Assembly (NCBI RefSeq): GCF_022346605.1
Contig: NZ_JAKRNT010000003.1
Location: 248,001-312,000, forward strand
DNA: 64,000 bases
Reading direction: 5' to 3'
Origin: Sporosarcina sp. ACRSL
GTDB lineage: Bacteria > Bacillota > Bacilli > Bacillales_A > Planococcaceae
Positions 50,473-57,646 of this stretch are shown in pieces; the stretch's first letter is position 1, and the number at the start of each line of letters is the position of its first letter. The position numbers and the translations under genes are program-made. The notes beneath the pieces are model-generated. The model was not told the DNA's origin. It saw only the letters and a program-made list of their open reading frames with translations, and did no database searches.

Positions 50473-50799
50473 ATGATGGAGATAAAACAACCGCAGCAAG
50501 AGCCTTTATGCGATAAAGTAGAACATTCTTATCAACTAATCGGCAAGAAATGGGTAGGGCTTATTATCCACTCACTTCTTGATGAACCGAAACGGTTTAG
50601 TGAGATCCACGCTTATATTCCTGATTTGAGTAAGCGGGTGCTCAATGAACGCATAAAAGAACTTGAAGAAGACGGGATTATTCTTCGAAATGTCATTTCA
50701 GACCGTCCTGTACGAATAGAATATTCCTTAACAAGAAAAGGAAATGAATTAGGGAAAGCCCTTAAATCTGTGGAAGTTTGGGCAGAAAAATGGCTGTAA
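50473..50799 (+). CDS. HxlR/DUF24-family regulator of the allantoin cluster
   Basis: A 108-residue winged-helix protein (ATG 50473 or the adjacent ATG 50476 after GAGGTGG). It has EPLCDKVEHSYQLIGKKWVG with the N-terminal Cys, DLSKRVLNERIKELEEDG recognition region and SDRPVRIEYSLTRKGNELG wing. It is divergent from pucI with shared GTTAC-type operators, so it probably regulates allantoin uptake and itself. An HxlR protein as regulator of an allantoin cluster is not the B. subtilis arrangement, where PucR is used. Confidence 0.83.
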   Translation: MMEIKQPQQEPLCDKVEHSYQLIGKKWVGLIIHSLLDEPKRFSEIHAYIPDLSKRVLNERIKELEEDGIILRNVISDRPVRIEYSLTRKGNELGKALKSVEVWAEKWL

Positions 50800-50806
50800 G
50801 CGCACC

Positions 50807-50862
50807 AAAACAAACCTAAGGGAACTTGTCTCTGTGACAAGATCCCTTAGGTTTGTTTTAAT
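50807..50862 (+). terminator. Terminator after the HxlR gene
   Basis: AAAACAAACCTAAGGGA and TCCCTTAGGTTTGTTTT form a 17-bp stem, extended by an inner CTTGTC/GACAAG stem. Confidence 0.85.
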
Positions 50863-50935
50863 TTAAGTGTTATTAAATATATTTTTATCGGTGAAAAATC
50901 GCAATTCACTTGATTCGCTTTGATGCTGCTCCTTT

Positions 50936-52174
50936 TCATTCACTGTACGCTAAAGCGTACAGTGAATTCATCAATGCTTGAACACCAACAGCCAACTGTT
51001 CCGGGCTTGTATATTCCAAAGGATTATGGCTGATTCCCTCCCGGCTTGGTACAAAGATCATCGCTGTTGGGACGACTGGAGCAATAATTTGAGAATCATG
51101 GCCCGCGCCGCTATGCATCATTTTGTAATTCAATCCATTTTCTTTCGTCTGCTTCTCAATCGCTTCTACGATTTGTGGATCCATCGGAATCGGATCCTCA
51201 TCCATCCACATATCGATCGCCGCTTCTACACCCGACGTCCCCGCAATCCTCTTGATGATATTCGTAAGCTCTGTCGTAAATTTTACGAGTACCTCTTTTT
51301 CTGTATGGCGAACATCCAATGTGAATAATGCACTCCCAGCGACAACGTTAACAATGCTCGGCTGAACTTCAATTTTTCCTACAGTCGCAACGAGTGGGTC
51401 GCCGTATTCGATTGCCTTATTCGTTATATCTTGAATCATATGGCTTGCTGCAACTAGTGCATCCTTACGGTATCCCATCGGCGTAGTGCCTGCATGGTTC
51501 GCAACACCTGTTATCTCAATCGTAAAGCGTCTTTGCCCGACTATGCTATGGACAACGCCAATATCTTTTCCTTCATTCTCCAGAACATTTCCTTGTTCGA
51601 TATGGATTTCCACAAAACCTTTAATATCATTCCGGAACGGTTTTGATTCATCTCGAAAATTAAACCCGGCATCTCTCATTGCTTGTACAAAAGGAACGCC
51701 ATCGAAATCCTCAATGTCAAGAACTTCCTCCTTCTTTGCAATTCCGACAAAGTTTTTCGAACCCCAGAAAGCATAAGGGAAACGGCTTCCTTCCTCCTCG
51801 GCAAACGACACAACTTCCAGATTACGAAGAGGTTGGCCATATTGTTCCTTTAACAGCCGCAGGGCTAATACACCCGACACAATTCCGAATGCACCGTCCA
51901 ACTTGCCGCCACTTTTAACCGTATCCACATGGGAGCCGGTCAAAATGGTTTCATCTTGATAACGGCTTCCTTCCAGACGTCCATATAGATTTCCGATCTC
52001 GTCATAACGAGTGGTCAATCCATCTTCTTGCATTTGTTTTTCTAATGCTTTTTGTGCCTCAATCCACTCTTTTGTATACAGTAACCGCGTAACACCACCT
52101 TCGGAATCCTTGCCGAATTCACCAAGCCAGTCTACGAGGTGAGCAATTTGACGTGTTACGTCATTCACATTCAT
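50936..52174 (-). CDS. allC: Allantoate amidohydrolase, copy 2
   Basis: A 412-residue M20 hydrolase highly similar along its whole length to the protein at 42649: SHVDTVKSGGKLDGAFG, FAEEEGSRFPYAFWGSKN, HIEQGNVLENEGKDIG and SGAGHDSQ, all metal ligands conserved. It lies 15 bases after an allantoinase gene, forming a second allB-allC unit. Divergence is scattered and conservative, so both copies are probably active. Confidence 0.87.
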   Translation of the reverse strand: MNVNDVTRQIAHLVDWLGEFGKDSEGGVTRLLYTKEWIEAQKALEKQMQEDGLTTRYDEIGNLYGRLEGSRYQDETILTGSHVDTVKSGGKLDGAFGIVSGVLALRLLKEQYGQPLRNLEVVSFAEEEGSRFPYAFWGSKNFVGIAKKEEVLDIEDFDGVPFVQAMRDAGFNFRDESKPFRNDIKGFVEIHIEQGNVLENEGKDIGVVHSIVGQRRFTIEITGVANHAGTTPMGYRKDALVAASHMIQDITNKAIEYGDPLVATVGKIEVQPSIVNVVAGSALFTLDVRHTEKEVLVKFTTELTNIIKRIAGTSGVEAAIDMWMDEDPIPMDPQIVEAIEKQTKENGLNYKMMHSGAGHDSQIIAPVVPTAMIFVPSREGISHNPLEYTSPEQLAVGVQALMNSLYALAYSE

Positions 52175-52189
52175 CTGCCCCTTTTGGAG

Positions 52190-53521
52190 TTATTGTTCTA
52201 TCGGTTGTCCATTTTCGAATACTACCCTTCCACCAACAATTGTCGTCTTCACTTTCCCTTTGAATGTCATATCGACGTAAGGCGAATGCTGGTGATGATA
52301 AAACAAGTCTTCCTTCTTCAGTTCAAAGCTTTCATTCAAGTTAACAATTGTCAAATCGGCATCATAATCGACTGCAATCGTCCCTTTTGTTGTCAGTCCG
52401 AATATTTTAGCTGGATTTGTCGCAGTCAATTCAACAATTTTCTCCAACGGGATATTCCGTTTAAAATGGCCTTCCGTCAGAAGAACATTCAACATGGACT
52501 GGGCTCCCGAAATCCCTCCCCATCCTTCAAAAATATTATCTGAAATAACTTTCATCGATGCCGGTGCAGGAGAATGGTCAGAGCCAATCGTGTCGATTTC
52601 TCCTTTTGCGACCGCTGTCCATAAGTCATCCACTTCCTCTTGGTCCCGCAATGGCGGTGCGCATTTTGCAATGACTCCTTGTTCTTCTAAATCTGTTACT
52701 GTCAATGACAAATAATGCGGGCATGTCTCGACCGTAATATCAACGCCTCTTTTTTTCGCATCCGTTATCACGTCCACGACTTTCCGGCTGCTCGCGTGTA
52801 CGATATGAAGTTTACAGCCCGTCAATTCTGCATAGGAGAGCACTCTTCGGACGGCTTCTATCTCTGAAATGATCGGCCGCGAGTCGACATAGTCTCTTGC
52901 CGTTACTTTCCCTTGACCGATTCTTTCTTCCGCAAGCAGTTCACACATTACCGTACTTTCAGCGTGAACGGCTAAGAGAGAACCTAAGGAAGCAATTTCT
53001 TTCATTCCTTTATAGATTGATTCGTCATCAACGTTATTGAAATCATCAATTCCACTTGGAGACATGAATGCCTTGAATCCGATAACGCCATTTTCGTGTA
53101 GATCTTTTAAATCATTTAGATTTTCAGGTACAAGTCCGCCCCAGAAATATGGATTTACAATGGACTTCTCCTCTGCCAATCTACGTTTTGTTTCTAAATT
53201 GGCTTTATTAATTGTAGGAGGCGTACTATTCAGCGGCATATCAAAAAATGATGTCGCCCCGCCGGCAGCTAAACTTCTGCTACCTGTCTCCAACCCTTCC
53301 CACTCTGTTCGACCCGGTTCGTTAAAATGAACATGCGAGTCGATTACCCCAGGAAAAATATGAAGCCCTTCCGCATTTATTTCTTGAGTTGCCGTTGCCT
53401 CTATTGGTTTGCCAACAGAGACGTCCATTATTTTTCCATTCTTTACAGCAATATCTCCTTGAACCGTTGAATCTGCTGTAACAATTATGCCGTTTTTAAT
53501 GAGTAAATCGTAATGAGCCAC
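52190..53521 (-). CDS. allB: Allantoinase, copy 3
   Basis: GTG 53521 follows GGAGGG by 6-7 bases and gives 443 residues. It is nearly co-linear with the protein at 45344, with the same active-site segments (VIDSHVHFNEPGRTEWEG, IGFKAFMSPSG, VHAEST, HIVHASS, IGSDHSPAP). It is the first gene of a two-gene unit with allC copy 2. The duplicate block probably arose by duplication of an allB-allC pair, with the MFS gene between them in the other locus either gained or lost. Confidence 0.92.
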   Translation of the reverse strand: MAHYDLLIKNGIIVTADSTVQGDIAVKNGKIMDVSVGKPIEATATQEINAEGLHIFPGVIDSHVHFNEPGRTEWEGLETGSRSLAAGGATSFFDMPLNSTPPTINKANLETKRRLAEEKSIVNPYFWGGLVPENLNDLKDLHENGVIGFKAFMSPSGIDDFNNVDDESIYKGMKEIASLGSLLAVHAESTVMCELLAEERIGQGKVTARDYVDSRPIISEIEAVRRVLSYAELTGCKLHIVHASSRKVVDVITDAKKRGVDITVETCPHYLSLTVTDLEEQGVIAKCAPPLRDQEEVDDLWTAVAKGEIDTIGSDHSPAPASMKVISDNIFEGWGGISGAQSMLNVLLTEGHFKRNIPLEKIVELTATNPAKIFGLTTKGTIAVDYDADLTIVNLNESFELKKEDLFYHHQHSPYVDMTFKGKVKTTIVGGRVVFENGQPIEQ

Positions 53522-53749
53522 AATGATCCCTCCAATATTCTATATCCACTACTCCGTTGCGTAACGCGAGCAGAAAATGCCTAACTACTTTTTAGTATGT
53601 ACATTATCTTGTTCTATATCCGAATAGCTCAAATGCAAACATACAATTTAACAAATACATCCATATATATGATAAAAATACTCAATTTCTATACAATTTG
53701 TATGTTGTGAGCTATGATGAAATATCAGTACATAAAGGAGGAATAATCA

Positions 53750-54133
53750 ATGGCAAGAAAAGCATACGAAGTAAAAGGTGCAACAGCATCAGGCCCATAT
53801 TCGGCTGCGGTAGACGCTGGCGAGTTAGTTTATTTCTCAGGACAAACCGCAATGAACGCCGTTTCTGCTGAAAATGTGACAGGTGACATCGGCGCACAAA
53901 CGGAGCTTTGCTTTGAATCTTTATTCGAGGCACTCGAAGCAGCAGATCTCACACCTGATGATGTTGTCAAAGTAAATGTATATCTAACCGATATGAATAA
54001 TTTTTCCGCCATGAACGAGGTCTATGCAACAAAGTTCGCCAAACCTTATCCTGCGAGGACATGTGTAGCCGTATTGGCTCTGCCGCTTGGAGCAGAAGTG
54101 GAAATCGAAATGATTGCAAAACGTCCAAACTAA
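53750..54133 (+). CDS. RidA-family enamine/imine deaminase
   Basis: A 127-residue trimeric RidA fold: ASGPYSAAVDAGELVYFSGQ at the N-terminus, DDVVKVNVYLTDMNNFSAMN, and PARTCVAVLALPLGAEVEIE with the carboxylate-binding Arg and the catalytic Glu. RidA proteins hydrolyse reactive 2-aminoacrylate-type enamines. Some Rid relatives act in purine or pyrimidine ring breakdown, and it is next to allantoin genes (divergent), so a pathway role is possible but not shown. Confidence 0.88.
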   Translation: MARKAYEVKGATASGPYSAAVDAGELVYFSGQTAMNAVSAENVTGDIGAQTELCFESLFEALEAADLTPDDVVKVNVYLTDMNNFSAMNEVYATKFAKPYPARTCVAVLALPLGAEVEIEMIAKRPN

Positions 54134-54160
54134 GGTGAACCACGCCTTACGAATACGATA

Positions 54161-54208
54161 AAAGGTGTCCGGAAAGTGAGTAACAACCACTTTCCGAGAC
54201 ACCTTTTT
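54161..54208. terminator. Bidirectional terminator
   Basis: AAAGGTGTCCGGAAAGT and ACTTTCCGAGACACCTTT form a long stem between convergent genes. Confidence 0.85.
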
Positions 54209-54215
54209 ACTTTAA

Positions 54216-55490
54216 TCATTCACTGAAAAACTCATAATGATTTCGTTTTTCTTTTGCCTTATAGAGCGCTTGATCCGCATTCTGAATTAACGTTGATGCG
54301 TCAATTCCGTCAGTAGGATAGATAGCGACTCCGATGCTAGATGTTGCACGGATGACATTGTCTTTGACCATATAAGGGTCACCAAAATTGGCAAGCATCC
54401 TTTTGATAGTCATCTCTGCTTTTTCTTTTTTGATGTCTTTTACTAAAACGAGAAACTCGTCCCCACCGACTCGGCCAACTACATCGCCATTACGAACATT
54501 TCCCTTCAATCTCTTCGCGAACTGAATGAGCAGTTCGTCTCCGACACCATGGCCAAGCGAGTCATTAACGTCCTTGAACTTGTCCAAATCGATATACATA
54601 ACAGCAAGCATCTCATCCGACTCCTGCGCTTGCTCAATTGCTCGATCCAATGTTTCTAAAAAAGAATTTCGATTGGCAACGCCCGTCATCGGATCATTCG
54701 TCGCCATGTAGGTCAGCTGCTCTTCATAATATTTCCGAACAGTTATGTCTCGAAGAATTGCTTGGATGACCGTTTCCCCTTCATGTCGAACTGGAATCGC
54801 AATGATTTCCACCCATATTGTTGTTCCATCAAAGCGCACAAGTTTCTCAACCATTGGCTCTGACTTCAACTCGTGAAAAACTGCCTTTACGTCTTTTTTA
54901 TCATCGTCTTTCGGTTCGATGAAATCAATAAGGGACTTTCCGATAATTTGTTGGAGGGATTCGGCACCCAAAAGTTTAATGGCTGCTGGATTGGCAAAGG
55001 ATAACTTATCATCACTTTGAACGACAATTGCGTCCGGAGAATACTCCACTAACGTTCGGTAACAATTTTCCGCAATTCCAAGTCTATGTTTAATGTCCTT
55101 TTCTTCCGTAATATCCTTATACATGGCTACTGCTAAAATATCGTTTCTATTAATTGCACGGTAAGACGCTAAGACATCTTTTACTGTGCCATCTTTATGT
55201 TTTCTTTTCGTTTCGAAATTCGCAATGTTTTTTCCGCTTCTCAATACATCAAGTTGCTGTTGATGTTTTTCAACCGTGATATCTTCGGTGAAAAAAGGAG
55301 GTCTTGGATAATCTTCAATCTCCTCCAACCGCCAACCTAACATTTCAGTTAACGCTGGATTCGCTTGAATGACTGCACCATTATTGCGCATAATGAAAAT
55401 AGCATCATTTGTGTTTTCCCATATCAATTTGTACTCATCCAACGTCGGTTGCAGTTCTCCATCTCCTCGTCCATTCGTAGACTTCGTCAA
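54216..55490 (-). CDS. PAS-domain diguanylate cyclase
   Basis: The best-supported start is TTG 55490 after GAGAGGTGG (424 residues); an ATG at 55532 has no ribosome binding site. Two PAS modules (about 15-130, IWENTNDAIFIMRNNGAVIQ; about 135-250, LVEYSPDAIVVQSDDKL) precede a GGDEF domain (about 260-424) with YMATNDPMTGVANRNSFLE and the intact catalytic GGDEF in VGRVGGDEFLVL. No EAL domain or membrane segment. It makes cyclic di-GMP in response to a cytoplasmic signal. Confidence 0.9.
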   Translation of the reverse strand: MTKSTNGRGDGELQPTLDEYKLIWENTNDAIFIMRNNGAVIQANPALTEMLGWRLEEIEDYPRPPFFTEDITVEKHQQQLDVLRSGKNIANFETKRKHKDGTVKDVLASYRAINRNDILAVAMYKDITEEKDIKHRLGIAENCYRTLVEYSPDAIVVQSDDKLSFANPAAIKLLGAESLQQIIGKSLIDFIEPKDDDKKDVKAVFHELKSEPMVEKLVRFDGTTIWVEIIAIPVRHEGETVIQAILRDITVRKYYEEQLTYMATNDPMTGVANRNSFLETLDRAIEQAQESDEMLAVMYIDLDKFKDVNDSLGHGVGDELLIQFAKRLKGNVRNGDVVGRVGGDEFLVLVKDIKKEKAEMTIKRMLANFGDPYMVKDNVIRATSSIGVAIYPTDGIDASTLIQNADQALYKAKEKRNHYEFFSE

Positions 55491-55616
55491 TTCCCACCTC
55501 TCCTTAATAGAAAAATATGATGTTAATAACATCTTTAATTCAAGGCAAATTTAACTGTTTGCCTGCTGATTGTCAAGCTTTTGGAAAACAATTCTACTTA
55601 AATGAAGACGAAACGG

Positions 55617-55663
55617 TTGACGCAATAAATTATGCGTGTTATTATTGTCTCGAATTAAAGATA
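55617..55663 (+). promoter_or_regulatory. Promoter with MhqR-type operator, dioxygenase 3
   Basis: TTGACG-17-TATTAT followed by TGTCTCGAATTAAAGATA (55646-55663). Compared with the FMN reductase 1 operator the match is 17 of 18, showing common origin. Confidence 0.7.
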
Positions 55664-55745
55664 ACTTAATTCAAACTATATGGAAACAAACAAAAAATTT
55701 TGACTATACATCTTGAAACCGAGATAACGAAAGGAGACGAACAAA

Positions 55746-56729
55746 GTGAACGAATTAAAAGGGATCCACCACGTCACAGCGATTACAAGTAGTGCGGAAA
55801 AGATCTATGACTTCTTCACGTATACATTAGGTTTACGCTTAGTGAAGAAAACAGTGAACCAAGACGACATTCAAACGTACCATCTGTTTTTCGCTGATGA
55901 TGCGGGCAACCCAGGTACGGATATGACATTTTTTGATTTCCCTGGAATTCAAAAAGGAGTGCACGGGACAAACGAGATTTCTAAAACCTCTTTCCGTGTG
56001 CCAAGTGATGCGGCGCTGGAGTATTGGGTAAAACGTTTTGATAAATTCAACGTGAAACATAAAGGCGTCCAAGAGCAATTCGGTAAAAAGATTTTACCGT
56101 TTGCCGACTTTGACGACCAACAGTATCAACTTATTTCCGATGAGTTGAATAAAGGCGTTGAATCAGGGACTCCTTGGCAAAAAGGACCGATTCCTTTGGA
56201 GTTTGCCATTACAGGACTCGGCCCGATCCATATTCGCACTTCCTTCTTCGATCATGTGAAGGATATTTTAGAAAGCATCTTTATGATGAGGGAAGTTGCA
56301 CAAGAAGAATCATTTCATTTATTTGAAATGGGCGAAGGCGGCAACGGTGCTCAAGCAGTTGTTGAATATAACACCGTTCTTCCGCAAGCACGTCAAGGCT
56401 TCGGCACAGTCCATCATACAGCTTTCCGTGTTGAAGATCGTGCAGAAATTGATGCATGGCAAAAACGTTTGCAAGGCTTCCGTTTGCCAAACTCAGGCTT
56501 TGTAGAACGTTATTACTTCGGCTCTTTGTATACTAGAATCGCACCATCCATTCTATTTGAATTGGCTACGGACGGCCCTGGATTCATGGGAGACGAACCG
56601 TATGAAACTCTTGGTGAAAAATTGTCGTTGCCACCGTACTTTGAAGGCAAACGTGATACAATCGAAGGGCTCGTACGACCAATCGACACAGTTCGAAGCA
56701 ATAAAAACTTTGAAAAAGAATACTTGTAA
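55746..56729 (+). CDS. Ring-cleaving dioxygenase, VOC family (Mhq-like), copy 3
   Basis: A 327-residue protein from GTG 55746 (AAAGGAG 9-10 bases upstream). Two VOC modules: GIHHVTAITS, GLRLVKKTVNQDD, YHLFFADDAGNPG, FGTVHHTAFRVED and LFELATDGPGFMGDE. It is 14 residues longer at its C-terminus than copy 2. It is followed 68 bases later by an FMN reductase gene, the same pairing as dioxygenase 1, and has its own MhqR-type operator. Confidence 0.86.
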   Translation: MNELKGIHHVTAITSSAEKIYDFFTYTLGLRLVKKTVNQDDIQTYHLFFADDAGNPGTDMTFFDFPGIQKGVHGTNEISKTSFRVPSDAALEYWVKRFDKFNVKHKGVQEQFGKKILPFADFDDQQYQLISDELNKGVESGTPWQKGPIPLEFAITGLGPIHIRTSFFDHVKDILESIFMMREVAQEESFHLFEMGEGGNGAQAVVEYNTVLPQARQGFGTVHHTAFRVEDRAEIDAWQKRLQGFRLPNSGFVERYYFGSLYTRIAPSILFELATDGPGFMGDEPYETLGEKLSLPPYFEGKRDTIEGLVRPIDTVRSNKNFEKEYL

Positions 56730-56797
56730 GGAAGGGAATTTTGAAAATGGGACTATTCGACAAATTATTTGGATCTAAACAACAGGAGGAAAAACCA

Positions 56798-57340
56798 ATG
56801 ACAAAACTAAACATCGGTATTATTTTAGGATCAACTCGTGATGGACGTGTGAGCCCACAAGTTGGTGCTTGGGTAAAAGAATTGGCAGACAAACGCGGAG
56901 ACGCTAACTATACAGTGATCGACATTGCAGATTACAAATTGCCATTGCTAGGCGAGCCAGGAAGCGACGCTTCAGGGGCAGCAGCATGGTCTGAAATCAT
57001 TGGCAAACAAGACGGTTTCGTATTCATCGTTCAAGAATACAACCACTCCATTACGGGAGCTCTTAAAAACGCTCTAGACTTCCTACGTGAAGAATGGAAC
57101 AACAAAGCAGCAGGTATCGTATCATACGGTTCAGTAGGCGGCGCTCGTGCAGCAGAACATCTACGCGGTATCCTAGGTGAACTATCTGTAGCGGACGTTC
57201 GTGTACACCCTGCTCTATCCCTATTCACTGACTTTGAAAACGGTACAGATTTCAAACCAGCTGAAGTTCAAGCTAATTCTGTAAACCAAATGCTTGACCA
57301 AGTGATCCCTTGGGCAACAGCTTTGAAAACAATTCGATAA
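56798..57340 (+). CDS. NAD(P)H-dependent FMN reductase-family protein, copy 2
   Basis: ATG 56798 follows AGGAGG by 8 bases and gives 180 residues, differing from copy 1 (33902) at three positions. FMN loop GIILGSTRDGRVSPQ and EYNHSITGALKNALDFL are intact. An in-frame ATG at 56747 would add 17 residues (MGLFDKLFGSKQQEEKP), with its own weaker ribosome binding site. No separate promoter is seen, so it is co-transcribed with dioxygenase 3. DNA from 57071 to 57294 is identical to copy 1. Confidence 0.88.
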   Translation: MTKLNIGIILGSTRDGRVSPQVGAWVKELADKRGDANYTVIDIADYKLPLLGEPGSDASGAAAWSEIIGKQDGFVFIVQEYNHSITGALKNALDFLREEWNNKAAGIVSYGSVGGARAAEHLRGILGELSVADVRVHPALSLFTDFENGTDFKPAEVQANSVNQMLDQVIPWATALKTIR

Positions 57341-57347
57341 TCAATTT

Positions 57348-57396
57348 GAGTAATCATTCCTTGCTGGACAGCAAGTAGAATGGTTACTCTTTTTTA
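57348..57396 (+). terminator. Terminator after FMN reductase 2; the rest of the gap to helD holds little else
   Basis: GAGTAATCATT and AATGGTTACTC arms with an inner TTGCTG/CAGCAA stem, then a T run. From 57397 to about 57646 I see only AT-rich DNA with a possible TATAAT at 57551. Confidence 0.8.
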
Positions 57397-57646
57397 TTTT
57401 CTACTACACTTACAACGTATCCCTCCCCTTTTTCCGCATAAAAAAACCCGCCCCCCAAATAGGAACGAGTTTGCGCTTCAAATTATAGAATTTCAGTTCG
57501 CCCATTGAACAAAACGAGATCTTATGGTAAGTTTATAAGGATAGACTCTGTATAATTAAATGAATATATTATCCCTATTTTAATTATACAACACAATCTA
57601 TTCGTCAGTCAACCCTTTTACTCATTTTTTTTAAGGAGTGTGTTCT

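Noticed and set aside
33900..57340. Composite transposon bounded by the two FMN reductase copies
   Set aside because: The repeats are functional genes; no transposase, inverted repeat or target duplication is seen at either end.
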